Positions 23,243 through 32,503 of a stretch of 34,062 nucleotides of DNA are shown here, piece after piece. Every line of letters begins with the position of its first letter. Positions within the stretch are counted from its first letter, which is position 1. Source of the stretch: Dietzia sp. NCCP-2495 (GTDB taxonomy: Bacteria; Actinomycetota; Actinomycetes; Mycobacteriales; Mycobacteriaceae). A program made the translations under genes and the position numbers. The DNA lies in the NCBI RefSeq assembly GCF_026011735.1, contig NZ_BRVN01000025.1, positions 1 to 34,062 of the forward strand, given 5' to 3'. The notes under the pieces were generated by a model, which worked only from the letters and a program-made list of their open reading frames with translations, ran no database searches and was not told the DNA's origin.

Positions 23243-24532
23243 GTGAGTGCGATCAATGCAGATGGCGGATGGTTCGGGCCCGGGGATGATCTCGAGCGTG
23301 CGTGTGACGAGGCGGAGGCTATCCTGCTGGCCGTCGAGGATCTCGACGGTGTCATGGAGGTCATCCGCGAGGCTGACTCCCCGGTCGAGGCGCGCCGTGC
23401 GCTGAAGATCGGTTTCGGCTTCACAGGGCGGCAGGCTGCGCTCCTGCTCACTCTGCCGGTGCTGTCCTTCACACGATCCGAGCGGAGGCGACTGGATGCG
23501 GGTCGCCGTGCCCGGGTGGAACTCCTGGCGGACGTGACGGGTGTGCTCCCCGCGATCCCGGCCGAGGCCAAAGCCTCCGCCGCCGGCGACGATGAACCGT
23601 TCGGTGCCGACGGTTTCTATGGCCGCGAGGACTCATACGCCCGAGATGACTCCTACACCCGCAATGGGTCGTACGACCACGATGCTGCCGCCGACCGCGA
23701 CGGCGCCGCCGAGGCCGCCTCGTCCGCCGATGGACTGTCAGCGGCTGCGGATGAGTGGAACTCGAACTTCGGCGCTGCTTTTGACGGTGTCCTTGCCGAC
23801 ATCAATTCGGCGATGGCCGAGCCCGTCGCGGAGACCCCGCCGCTGCTCTCTGCTCCGCCGGCGCCCGGATCGGCACCAGGATCCGAGGCCGAGCCACGGC
23901 CACGCCTGGCTCCCGACTCCGGTCCTCGGCGGCGGTCGATGTCCGGAAGCGAAGAGGCTTCAACTGTCCTCGACGAGCAGATCGGGGAGTTGACGGACGC
24001 ACTCGCCGCGCTGATCGGCGTGGCCCCGCCCAGCGGGGTGTGGTTCGACGATCCGCGCTCGTCGTCGGATGAGTCGGGCGCGCAGCTCGATCGGTGCGGC
24101 GTGAATGACGAGACCGGTCTCCGGACCCTGCTGTGGCACCTGCACCGGACCGGCCTGGACTCGGTCGAGGGACTGTTCCCGTTCGCCGAGCCGCTGCCGG
24201 CCGGCCGGGGATTCGACGCGCAGTCGGTGATGTTCGAGAGCGCGATGTCAGCGCGCGAGTTGGGTTCCCGGCCCGGGTCCGACGTCCGGTGGGCGTCTGG
24301 ACTGTGGCCGATCGCCGAGCGGCGGGGCTATGGCTACGCCGTGGCGTTCGGCGGTGGCCCGGACGCCGGGTCGGTGTGGGCGTACGGCGGCGGCGAACCG
24401 CTGCATCGCCTGTGGGACTCGGTCGTCGACCTGCTCGTGGAGGTCTACCAGTCGTTGATGACCGGTGCGCCCTGCGACTCGGCCGTGGCCACTCCCGTCG
24501 ACGGCCGGGTGGTCTGGACGAACCTCAGCTGA
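23243..24532 (+). CDS. Protein with a GyrA-like coiled-coil segment, unknown function
   Basis: 429 residues from GTG 23243 (a GTG at 23201 adds 14). Residues 22-95 (AILLAVEDLDGVMEVIREADS, FGFTGRQAALLLTLPVLSFTRSERRRLDA) match the pattern of the GyrA/ParC segment 'NIDxVIxIIRxS...ARxxLxxxFxLSxxQAxxILxMxLxxLTxxER' that borders the gyrase C-gate. There is no catalytic Tyr domain and no gyrase beta-propeller, so it is not a topoisomerase. Residues about 108-260 are acidic, Ala/Pro-rich and disordered-looking, with DSY repeats at about 128-142. The C-terminal 160 residues form a folded domain (GLRTLLWHLHRTGL, SVWAYGGGEPLHRLWDSVVDLLVEVYQSL) with loose similarity to SUKH/Smi1-type ends. It overlaps addA tail-to-tail by 8 bp. 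Confidence 0.7.
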   Translation: MSAINADGGWFGPGDDLERACDEAEAILLAVEDLDGVMEVIREADSPVEARRALKIGFGFTGRQAALLLTLPVLSFTRSERRRLDAGRRARVELLADVTGVLPAIPAEAKASAAGDDEPFGADGFYGREDSYARDDSYTRNGSYDHDAAADRDGAAEAASSADGLSAAADEWNSNFGAAFDGVLADINSAMAEPVAETPPLLSAPPAPGSAPGSEAEPRPRLAPDSGPRRRSMSGSEEASTVLDEQIGELTDALAALIGVAPPSGVWFDDPRSSSDESGAQLDRCGVNDETGLRTLLWHLHRTGLDSVEGLFPFAEPLPAGRGFDAQSVMFESAMSARELGSRPGSDVRWASGLWPIAERRGYGYAVAFGGGPDAGSVWAYGGGEPLHRLWDSVVDLLVEVYQSLMTGAPCDSAVATPVDGRVVWTNLS

Positions 24533-27500
24533 GCGTCCGGGTCACGGCCGTGGCCCGCGGCCCTCGACAGAACACCAACTCGATGGTCGACACGGTCCTG
24601 CCGGTGGTCGTCCCCAGCAGCTCGGCGTAGGCACACAGCTGCAGCAGGTACTCGTCGACGGTGGCGACGGTCGCGCTGACGTCGGTCTTGTAGTCGATGA
24701 TCGACCACGTGCCGTCGGGCTCCTCCACGACCAGGTCCACGACGCCGTCCACAGCGACGGTCACCCCGTCCGCGGTGGTCAGGGGCCCGGCGACCGGGAG
24801 CTCGGCCCAGTACCGCAGACCCGATGCCCGGCGTACGGGCTCGGCGGTGAGCGCAGTGCGGGCAATGGACACCATCTCGGTGACGGCCTGCTGGTCCCGG
24901 GCACTGGGCAGGTGTCCACTCAGCCCGAGCGCGGTGAGCTGGTTGGCGGCCCACTGCTCCCACTCGCCCACCGCGGCTGGGTCGTCGATCGAACTGTGTA
25001 GGCGAGCCAGATCGGTATGTTCGGCGAGGTGATGCACAGCGGTGCCCACATCGGGTCCCGCGGCGACCGGTGTGTGCCGTGGTGCTGCCGGGAGTTCGCC
25101 GACGTGCGTCGGCGCCGGCGCGAAGCGATCCCGAAGCGCGGCTGCCAGTCTCTCGGGCAGCGGCTGCAACTCCGGGGAGCCGTCCTCGCTGGCGGCCGGT
25201 GCCTTGAGATTGCGAACCGAGTCCGGGTCCTCGGTTCCGGGGTGGATCTCCGCCGTGTCCGAGGTCTCCGCGGTGTTCGAGGCCCCTGCCGGGGTCGAGC
25301 CCGCGGCGACCATGTCCGGGTGCACGATACGAGTGGCCGACCACCCGGCACGTTTGCTCGCCCGTTCCGTCACGATCCGGCTGCGGTCGCTCCATTCCTG
25401 CTCGTCGGGTACCTCGATCATGGGAGCCGGAGCGGGGGTCAGTAGTCCGGGCCCGAAGTCGACCAGGGTAGGTGCATCTGGTTCTTCGACCACCGATCCG
25501 AGCAGCTTGCCCCACATCTGCAGTGGCTTCTTGTTCTTGCCCAGGGCGTATCCGTGACCGGATACCGCGAGACGGCTCTCGGCACGCGTGGTGGCGACAT
25601 AGAGCAAGCGGATCCGTTCTGCGAGCGAATGGTCCTTCTCGTGTTGGGCCGCCTGCGTGAACTCCGGGTCGCTGACCATCGTGGAGAAGCGCGCCACAGG
25701 GCGCGGGGTTTCGTCGCTGGTCCACAACAGACGGGTGCGATCAGCCGGCCACTGCCGGCTCATCCCGGCCAGGATGACCATCGGGTACTCGAGTCCCTTG
25801 GACGCGTGGATGGTGGTGATCCGCACGGCGTCGACGCCGATCTCCGGGATCGCCGCTTCCGGCACCCGAGCATCCTCGGCGGTCAGGGCGAGTGCCCAGT
25901 CCGCATACTCGCGCAGGTCCGCCCGGGCGGGATCCGCAGCGGATTCCTCCCACTGCCAGGCGTGCTCGATCACGAACCTGATCCGGCGCCACAGGTCGCG
26001 CCGGCGCGGAGAATCAGAGACCGACTCGAACACCATACGGTCGTTGACCAGGCGTTCGAGCAGTTCGCCGGGTCGACGGGTCTCGCGCGAGAGCCCAGAG
26101 AGGTACCGCATCGCCTGGGCGACGGGGGAGTCCGTCAGTTCGTCGGGCGCGGGGGCGCCGGATGCCCACGCGCCGCCGCTGGCGTGCCAGCGCAGCAGGT
26201 CGTCATCGCCGCACGCGAACAGCGGTGAGCGGAGCGCACCGACCAGGGCGGCCTCGTCTGCCGTATTGGCCACGGCCCGTACCGCCAGCAGCAGGTCGCG
26301 GATCTCGGGTGTCCCGTAGACGATCGACGACGCCTCGGTCCGGTAGTCGATCCCGGCGTGATCGAGGCAGGTCTCCAGCATGGGTAGGCTCGCGCGGGAC
26401 GGCAGCAGGATCGCGATGTCGCCGAGTGCCAGCGGTGTCTGGTCACCGTTCTTGGACTCGTGCGTCCACTTCTCGCTGATGGCCGTGGCGATCACCCGGG
26501 CGACATCGGCTGCCTCGGTCCAGTGCCGGAGGGTGGCGTCATTCGCCTCGGTGGGGCACTGCTCGGGGACGTCCTCGGTGCGGAACACGAACGGCTTCGG
26601 ACCGTGGGCGGGATCATGGGTCGGCCTGCTCGGCGCCGGGTCGAGCGCCTGGTACTCGGGCTGCACGCCGTCGATCGGCACGAGGATCTCGCCGAACACC
26701 GAGTTGACCCACTCCAGGACAAAGCGGGAACAGCGGAAGTTGGTGCTCAGCCGCTCGATCTCGACACCAGTGGACGCACCGGGCCCGTCGCCCCGCGCCC
26801 GGAGGTAGGTGGCGATGTCCGCCCGACGGAACCGGTATATCGACTGCTTGGGATCACCTACGGTGAACAGGCGCCCGGGCTCCGGGCCGGGACGATCCGC
26901 GGCCGCGGTCAGCAGCTCGGCGATGTCCAGCTGGATGGGATCGGTGTCCTGGAACTCGTCGATGAGGATGCGGCGGTACCTGTCGCGGACCCGATCTCGC
27001 ACCTCGGGATTCTGGAGCAGGTCGCGAGCCAGGACGAGTTGGTCGTGGAACTGTAGAGTTCCGTGGCGGCGTCGGTCAGCGGCGTGGCGACGCACGACGG
27101 GGATGAGCGCGTCCAGCACCACGGCGATGCGCGGTGGCCAGTGCGTGTCCATGACCTCCTGACACTGGGCGCCGAACTGCTTGATCTCGGTCTTGATCTC
27201 CTTGACCATCTCGGTGCCACCCCAGTTGGCGCCCTTTCCTCCGTTGCCCGGCCCTTGGGGTTTCCCGAGCAGTTCGATCCAGGTCGGGGTCGCTGTGGGA
27301 TCGGCCAGAGCCGTGTCGAGATTCTCCAGCCAGGTCAGGTGCTTGTCCAGGGTGGCGTAGAGGGCGTCCGAGGGATCCTCGCACTTGTCGCGCCACGCGA
27401 TGATCGACGCGGCAGCGGCTTGTATCCCGCTCAAGTCCGGCACGCTGGCGAGTTCGGACCCGTCGTGAAGGGGCGTGTCAGGGAGTCGGTCCCAGCTACC

Positions 27501-28046
27501 GTGCAGGGCTTCCATCACCTCGCGGAACGCGGGCGCCTTGACGCCCGCATCAAGGATGTCGTCGACAGCGCGGGCCAGGTTGCCCGTGCGCTCCGCGGTG
27601 GGACCGCTGCCGAACAGGATCGCCGCGCATTCCTGCCACATCGCCTCCACCGCGGCGTCCTCCGCGGTGGACTGCTGGGCGGTCACCTGGGGCGGGATGC
27701 CGGCCTCCAGCGGATTCTCGGACAGAAGCCGCAGGGCGAACGAGTGCAGTGTGCCGATGGCCGATGTGTCCAGGCCCGCCAGCGCGGTCTCCGCGCGGCG
27801 GTCCGGCCGCCCACGTTCTCCGACGAGATGCATGCGCAGCCGGTCGCGGAGCTCGGCGGCGGCCTTCTCCGTGAACGTGATGGCGGCGAGCTGCTCGATG
27901 GGGATCCCATCGTCGAGCAGGAGCGCGCTGAGCCGGTGGACGAGTGCGCGGGTCTTGCCCGTGCCGGCGCCGGCCTCGACGAACAGGGTCGCGGCGGTGT
28001 CTGACTCGACCCGGGTGCGGGCGGCAGAGTCGGGGAGCAGGGTCAT
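24525..28046 (-). CDS. addA: AddA-like UvrD/Rep-family helicase-nuclease
   Basis: 1173 residues. Superfamily 1A helicase motifs are all present: Walker A AGAGTGKT (25-32), ITFTEKAAAEL (56-66), Walker B LIDEFQDTD (361-369), VGDPKQSIYRFRRAD (396-410), STNFR (434-438), TTIHASKGLEYP (744-755) and LLYVATTRAESRL (814-826). A C-terminal RecB-type PD-(D/E)xK nuclease follows with DGVVDLVVEE and IIDYKTD (about 1100-1122) and the QLCAYAELL helix. This is the AddA arrangement: ATP-driven unwinding plus end resection of double-strand breaks for homologous recombination. Its ATG overlaps the addB stop (TGATG) and GGAGG precedes it, so the two are translationally coupled and probably form a heterodimer. 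Confidence 0.93.
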   Translation of the reverse strand: MTLLPDSAARTRVESDTAATLFVEAGAGTGKTRALVHRLSALLLDDGIPIEQLAAITFTEKAAAELRDRLRMHLVGERGRPDRRAETALAGLDTSAIGTLHSFALRLLSENPLEAGIPPQVTAQQSTAEDAAVEAMWQECAAILFGSGPTAERTGNLARAVDDILDAGVKAPAFREVMEALHGSWDRLPDTPLHDGSELASVPDLSGIQAAAASIIAWRDKCEDPSDALYATLDKHLTWLENLDTALADPTATPTWIELLGKPQGPGNGGKGANWGGTEMVKEIKTEIKQFGAQCQEVMDTHWPPRIAVVLDALIPVVRRHAADRRRHGTLQFHDQLVLARDLLQNPEVRDRVRDRYRRILIDEFQDTDPIQLDIAELLTAAADRPGPEPGRLFTVGDPKQSIYRFRRADIATYLRARGDGPGASTGVEIERLSTNFRCSRFVLEWVNSVFGEILVPIDGVQPEYQALDPAPSRPTHDPAHGPKPFVFRTEDVPEQCPTEANDATLRHWTEAADVARVIATAISEKWTHESKNGDQTPLALGDIAILLPSRASLPMLETCLDHAGIDYRTEASSIVYGTPEIRDLLLAVRAVANTADEAALVGALRSPLFACGDDDLLRWHASGGAWASGAPAPDELTDSPVAQAMRYLSGLSRETRRPGELLERLVNDRMVFESVSDSPRRRDLWRRIRFVIEHAWQWEESAADPARADLREYADWALALTAEDARVPEAAIPEIGVDAVRITTIHASKGLEYPMVILAGMSRQWPADRTRLLWTSDETPRPVARFSTMVSDPEFTQAAQHEKDHSLAERIRLLYVATTRAESRLAVSGHGYALGKNKKPLQMWGKLLGSVVEEPDAPTLVDFGPGLLTPAPAPMIEVPDEQEWSDRSRIVTERASKRAGWSATRIVHPDMVAAGSTPAGASNTAETSDTAEIHPGTEDPDSVRNLKAPAASEDGSPELQPLPERLAAALRDRFAPAPTHVGELPAAPRHTPVAAGPDVGTAVHHLAEHTDLARLHSSIDDPAAVGEWEQWAANQLTALGLSGHLPSARDQQAVTEMVSIARTALTAEPVRRASGLRYWAELPVAGPLTTADGVTVAVDGVVDLVVEEPDGTWSIIDYKTDVSATVATVDEYLLQLCAYAELLGTTTGRTVSTIELVFCRGPRATAVTRTLS

Positions 28047-31042
28047 CAGGAGGCCTCCGATCCGTTCACACTCAGGTCAGGCGCGAGCATTCCCGCGAAC
28101 GCTGGGTGGGACGCCACCGGTTCGCGCGTCGACAGGAGCTCCCATGACCGGTCGAGGTCCACTCCACCGAGCAGGTCGGCTAGATCCCGCGAGGATCCGC
28201 GTCCGCCCTTCAGCGGGAACCAGCCGTTCTGGAGTGCGTCGACGAGGTTGCCGACGTCTGTCCGGACCTGCTCCATCAGCGTCTCGGTGACGGGGAGGGC
28301 GACTTCGGTGAACTCCCCGCGCTCGGTGCAATACCAGTACCGCACCTCGCTGACCGGGCGACCATCCGCGGCCGCCGCGGCCGCGGCGTACAACGGCAAC
28401 TGGAATCTGGTGCCGGCCCTGGTGGGATCGGCTTCCGTCGGGCGGTCTGATTCGTCCGGGGCCTTCCCCGTCTTGTAATCGGTGACGCGCTGTGAGCCAC
28501 GGAGGTTGTCGAGTCGGTCGATCGACCCGGCGAGCTGCAGGGAAACAGGTCCGCGTGAGGTGGAGACCTCGTAGGGGACCTCGAGCTCCGTCCCTTTCTC
28601 GGTTGCGTCCTCGGTGGCGCGCCCGAAGTCGAGCTCGGTGGCGGCGGGACTCCATCCCGCGGCGGCGTCCTCGCTGTCGGCGGCGAACCACGAGTCGAGT
28701 TCCGCCGCGAGCAGCGCCTGCCGACGGCGCCAGAGCGAGGCGACCAGTCCGGGGGACGCGGCGATGGCCGCCTCGCACTCGACCCGGAGGAACTCCATGA
28801 GCCGATCCCGGTCCGGACCGGATCCCGTGTCGATCCGCCAGTCGACGTATCGCTGGAGGATCAGGTGGATCAGCTTTCCGTAGTCGCGGAGATCCATCTC
28901 GATGTCCTCCGCCGGATCGTCGAGCACACGAACCCGCAGTACGGTCCCGAGGAAGAACAGATAGGGGCTCTGGGCCCAGTCCTCGAGACGGGTCGGGGAC
29001 AGTGGACGATCGAGGACGGTGAGCAGCTCCGCGGCCGAGGACACGTCGCCGGTGAATCGACTGAACTGGCCCAGGCGACGATCGCGCCGCATCTCACCGG
29101 CGCGCTGGAGCTCCTCTGGGGCGTCGGACCGGACGTTCCACCCGTTGCCGGCGAGTCCACGGATCCTCAGCTCGGCCGGGGTCGCTGGATCGGAGCCCAG
29201 GACGGTGGGTGGGGTCAGGATGCCGTCGACGAACGACGACACCGCGGTGATCGAGTCGTTCCCGGCCACGGCCTGTTGCCAGTCGGTCGCCTTGACCTCG
29301 GATCCGGTGAGTCGCGACAGCGTCGGGAGAAGCCACCGGGACGGGATGCGGTCCCCGCCACCGCGCATCGAACCGCGGGGGAACGAACACAGGCGGTGGG
29401 TCGAGCCGGCGGCCAGCGCCAGCTGGAGGACCCGGTAGCGCTCGTCGAGCATCTCGGACGCCGGTGGGTCGACCGTCCCCTCGGGGACCAACGGGTCCGG
29501 TCGGTGCAGGACGGGCAGGAGGCCCTCGGCCATGCCCACCACGCAGACGGTGTCCAGGTCACGGCCGACCGCCTCGTCGATCGGGCCGAGCGCGATCCCG
29601 ACCCCCTCCTCACCGACTCGGTCGCCGATCGCGTCGAGGCGTGTGGTGACCGCTCCGATGACTCGCTCGCGGGTAATTCGGGGACCGACGGTATCGAGGT
29701 CGACGAGGGATCCGACGGCCGCGAGTACGGCCGCACGGTCGGTCCCCTGCCTGATCAACGACGTGACCAGGGTGTTCACCGTGGCGGCCACCTCTGCCCA
29801 GCTGCGTGCGGCGTCGATCGACTCCAGGCATGACCGGACCGATCCGATCAGTCCGAGGAGTGCGGCGGCGGCATCCCGCTCGGGATCCCGAAGGCGATTC
29901 GGCTCGGCTCGTATTGCTTCAGCGAGGTGGTCCCAGTCGGTGCCCTCGATCACGGGAAACCGCGTGCGGGTGAGGTTCTCGAGGCGGCGTGAGGAGACGG
30001 ACTTCCCCCGAGAATCGACCACGGTCAGGGCGCCTTCCGCCACGACGGACAGGAGCTCCGCCCGGTTCATCCGTGCGGCGTCCAGGCCGAGCAGGCGGAC
30101 GAGGGTCCGACCCGCCGGGGAGCGGCCCACGCTGTGATCGGTCGGGCCGTGGACGGCGATGCCGGCCTCGGCGAATGCCCGGTGGAGAAGCCGTAGGTAC
30201 GGATCCGGCGACGGGTAGTAGACGCCGATCCGATGGCCGGGAATCCCCTCGGACAGACGCGATCGGACGAAGCGGACCACAGCCCGCACCTCGTCATCCG
30301 AATCAGAGGCGTGGAGGACATGGGACCCGGTCACCGCCTCGGGTGTGTCGGGCTCGGCCGCCCCCGCCAGGTGGTCCGCCCCGGTCCCGGGAAGCACGGT
30401 CACCCCGCGCTCCTCGAGCGAGTCACGAAGGCGCTGCTCGGTCCGCGTCCCCCGTAGAGGCGCGGCCACCAGGACGTGCCCCAGCTCGTTCAGTCGGTCG
30501 AGCGCCACGGTCGCGGCCTCGAACTGCGTGTAATAGGAGGGGCCGGTCAGGGAGCCGGCGTGCGCGCCCAGGCGCAGCACCTCCTCGTGGAGTGGTGTCT
30601 CGGGCGTGACCGTGGCCGGATCGATCGTGCCCAGACGGAGGCAGGCTCTCGCGACGGCCTCACCGGTGACCGGCTCGGACGCGACGTCCACGAGCCGCCC
30701 CGGGTCCGTGTCCATCGCCGTGTCGACCGCCGCGGCCAGGAGAGGGAACGGTAGTGGGGCCCGCGGGGAGAGCACGGGGCCGGACAGCTCCGTAATCACC
30801 TGCGAGGGGGTCCTCACGGCCACGTTGACGGCACCGCCGGACAGGGCCAGGGCGCGTACGAGGTCCCTGGACGCACCGAACGAGGGGACGATGACGGTGA
30901 TGCGCCCCAGCGGGTTCGCATCACGGATTCGCCGCACCTCGGCAGCGACGACTGCGGTGAGGGAGGGGGCGGAGGAGTCCTGGAATCCGGTCACGCCGTC
31001 ATGGTGCCCCATCCCTACGACACGACGGTCGGGAAAGGTCAC
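28046..31042 (-). CDS. addB: AddB-like partner: degenerate helicase with PD-(D/E)xK nuclease
   Basis: About 998 residues. The N-terminal half has the UvrD-like fold text (ITVIVPSFGASRDLVRALA, PGHRIGVYYPSPDPYLRLLHRAF, VCVVGMAEGLLPV) but no Walker A motif, as in AddB proteins that are inactive as helicases. The C-terminal nuclease has GSIDRLD (about 839-845), VTDYKTGK (853-860) and RFQLPLYA (879-886). AddB of Bacillus carries a 4-Cys iron-sulfur staple; here the first position is Ser (LEDWAQSPYLFF) and the C-terminal Cys cluster is absent. The start is uncertain: GTG 31042, ATG 31012 and GTG 30994 are in frame, none with a good ribosome site. Coupled to addA. Confidence 0.85.
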   Translation of the reverse strand: MTFPDRRVVGMGHHDGVTGFQDSSAPSLTAVVAAEVRRIRDANPLGRITVIVPSFGASRDLVRALALSGGAVNVAVRTPSQVITELSGPVLSPRAPLPFPLLAAAVDTAMDTDPGRLVDVASEPVTGEAVARACLRLGTIDPATVTPETPLHEEVLRLGAHAGSLTGPSYYTQFEAATVALDRLNELGHVLVAAPLRGTRTEQRLRDSLEERGVTVLPGTGADHLAGAAEPDTPEAVTGSHVLHASDSDDEVRAVVRFVRSRLSEGIPGHRIGVYYPSPDPYLRLLHRAFAEAGIAVHGPTDHSVGRSPAGRTLVRLLGLDAARMNRAELLSVVAEGALTVVDSRGKSVSSRRLENLTRTRFPVIEGTDWDHLAEAIRAEPNRLRDPERDAAAALLGLIGSVRSCLESIDAARSWAEVAATVNTLVTSLIRQGTDRAAVLAAVGSLVDLDTVGPRITRERVIGAVTTRLDAIGDRVGEEGVGIALGPIDEAVGRDLDTVCVVGMAEGLLPVLHRPDPLVPEGTVDPPASEMLDERYRVLQLALAAGSTHRLCSFPRGSMRGGGDRIPSRWLLPTLSRLTGSEVKATDWQQAVAGNDSITAVSSFVDGILTPPTVLGSDPATPAELRIRGLAGNGWNVRSDAPEELQRAGEMRRDRRLGQFSRFTGDVSSAAELLTVLDRPLSPTRLEDWAQSPYLFFLGTVLRVRVLDDPAEDIEMDLRDYGKLIHLILQRYVDWRIDTGSGPDRDRLMEFLRVECEAAIAASPGLVASLWRRRQALLAAELDSWFAADSEDAAAGWSPAATELDFGRATEDATEKGTELEVPYEVSTSRGPVSLQLAGSIDRLDNLRGSQRVTDYKTGKAPDESDRPTEADPTRAGTRFQLPLYAAAAAAADGRPVSEVRYWYCTERGEFTEVALPVTETLMEQVRTDVGNLVDALQNGWFPLKGGRGSSRDLADLLGGVDLDRSWELLSTREPVASHPAFAGMLAPDLSVNGSEAS

Positions 31043-31092
31043 CGATCACCGCGACTGGAGCGACGTGACCGGCCGACGTGACCGATCGCCGC

Positions 31093-31138
31093 GGCCCGGG
31101 CGCCGCGCCGCTCTGTGCAGCGACGCGGCGCCCGGGCC
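31093..31138 (-). terminator. Strong GC hairpin after the alarmone hydrolase gene
   Basis: Perfect 15-bp arms GGCCCGGGCGCCGCG (31093-31107) and CGCGGCGCCCGGGCC (31124-31138) enclose a 16-nt loop that can itself pair CGCT/AGCG. It lies 23 bp after the hydrolase stop and before the addB start. There is no T-tract, as is common for actinobacterial intrinsic terminators. Confidence 0.75.
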
Positions 31139-31161
31139 AGCGGGGCAGTCATGCAATACCG

Positions 31162-31752
31162 TCAGGCCACCGGGGCGAGCGCGGCCACGTCGTCGACCGC
31201 CCGACGGAGCTCGCGGGATGCCGCACAGTCGCCGAGTCGTGCGGTCACCGTGTCGGCGATCGCGCCGTAGAACCACAGCTTCTCCGCCGGCCCGGCGTTG
31301 AACAGGCCCCACATCGACTCGCCCTGACGTTCGTGGGCGACGACCATCGAGCGCAGATTGTGGATCTTGTCCGCGGCCGAGATGAGCAGGCACTCCTCGG
31401 AATCCTGCTCCAGCTGCGCGAGATAGCCCTCCTTGCGCACGCGCCACGGAGGCGTCTCCTCACCAGCCGTCTTCTCCTCCGACACCCCGCGCACCATCTC
31501 GGTGACGCGTTCGCCGAACTCGGCGGTCATGTCCGCGGCCGAGTAGACAGACGGCGGCACGTCCTCCAGGACGTCGTGGAGGATCGCGGCCACCACCACG
31601 TCCTCGTCGTCCGTGAAGTCGGAGACGATCATCGCCACCGCCACCGGGTGGGCGATGTAGGGCGTCGGATCGTCCTTTCGGGTCTGGCCCTCGTGGGCAC
31701 GGGCGGCGACCGCGAGCGCGCGGTCGATCGTGGGGGTCCAGGTAAGTGGCAT
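31162..31752 (-). CDS. HD-domain small alarmone hydrolase (MESH1/RelA-hydrolase-like)
   Basis: 196 residues. Metal and substrate residues of the RelA/SpoT hydrolase domain are in order: AARAHEGQTRK (His20, Arg25), PYIAHPVAV (His35), AILHDVLED (His59, Asp60, Glu63, Asp64) and ISAADKIHNLRSM (Asp128, Asn132). No synthetase, TGS or ACT domain follows, so it is a stand-alone hydrolase expected to remove the 3'-pyrophosphate from (p)ppGpp. The start has GGAGAG upstream. A strong hairpin follows the stop. Other HD phosphohydrolase substrates cannot be excluded. Confidence 0.85.
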   Translation of the reverse strand: MPLTWTPTIDRALAVAARAHEGQTRKDDPTPYIAHPVAVAMIVSDFTDDEDVVVAAILHDVLEDVPPSVYSAADMTAEFGERVTEMVRGVSEEKTAGEETPPWRVRKEGYLAQLEQDSEECLLISAADKIHNLRSMVVAHERQGESMWGLFNAGPAEKLWFYGAIADTVTARLGDCAASRELRRAVDDVAALAPVA

Positions 31753-32141
31753 TGCGCTCTCCTCTCAGGGAGGGGCCCGGCGTCGGGCAACGCCGCCGGG
31801 TGGGAGGCCCAACCGCGGAGGCTCCGGCCTCACCATCAGTAGACACCACGGGTACGACACGGTCGGACAGACGCCCGGGCCATCGCCCGTCGATCCTCAC
31901 GCCGCTGCTCATCACCGAGTACGTGGAGGGGACGAGTTACAACCCGGCGACGGTGGTGACATCGGTGGTGACGGCGATGGTGACGACGACGACAACATCG
32001 GCAGCTGGGGCAGGATCTCCTCGCCCGGCTAGACGTTCTGGGCAACCTCGGGTCCTGAGCGCCCGTCGTCGGGGTAGCTCACTCCACTGATCCTCACCGA
32101 TCTCCTCCCGGACGGAACCGTTCGAGCGGTCGGGGCCGTCA
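31753..32141. other. Divergent intergenic region, no gene recognised
   Basis: About 390 bp between the hydrolase and the type VII cassette. It contains a hairpin CGGCGT/ACGCCG (31778-31783 and 31790-31795) in the hydrolase leader and a GGTGAC-rich simple-sequence stretch around 31951-32000. The ORFs here lack family resemblance and ribosome sites. Confidence 0.4.
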
Positions 32142-32147
32142 TACCGT
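32142..32147 (+). promoter_or_regulatory. -10 candidate TACCGT for the type VII cassette
   Basis: TACCGT lies 47 nt before ATG 32195, and a GAGGAGAG ribosome site follows directly before the start. It is the best TAnnnT match in this spacer. Confidence 0.35.
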
Positions 32148-32194
32148 GTGACAGCCCCTTCGGGGACGGGCACGGGATCAGGCCGAGGAGAGCA

Positions 32195-32503
32195 ATGGCA
32201 GGCAGCACGATCAGGGCGGATGCCGACAAGATCGAGCATTCGGTATCGGTGTTCCGCGACGCCGGCGACGGGGTCGCGGGGGTGTCGTTCGACGGGGTCG
32301 CTGCGGCAGTCGGCGCGTCGCTGCCCGGCGGTTCCGCTATCGAGGGCGCCCTGGACCGGGCGTGCGGTGCCGCCGCCGTGTGTGCGGCGCGGAGCTCGGG
32401 TCGACTGGTCGGGCTCGCCGACTTCGCTGCCGAGGCGCATCGATTCCTCGAGGCAGAGGACGAGGACTTCGCGGCGTCGCTGGGCGCGGTCGTGGGCCGA
32501 TGA
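32195..32503 (+). CDS. Small helical type VII secretion protein (EspC/DUF2580-like)
   Basis: 102 residues, Ala/Gly-rich and helical, no signal peptide. The size, position before a WXG protein and the late FLEAEDEDFA segment (Phe84-Glu88) resemble the helical-hairpin partners of type VII systems. In those the secretion signal is Y/F-x-x-x-D/E after the second helix. It likely pairs with the product of the next gene as chaperone or co-secreted partner. The ATG has GAGGAGAG upstream and its stop overlaps the next start (ATGA). No ESX machinery gene is in the window, so it would depend on a system elsewhere. Confidence 0.65.
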   Translation: MAGSTIRADADKIEHSVSVFRDAGDGVAGVSFDGVAAAVGASLPGGSAIEGALDRACGAAAVCAARSSGRLVGLADFAAEAHRFLEAEDEDFAASLGAVVGR

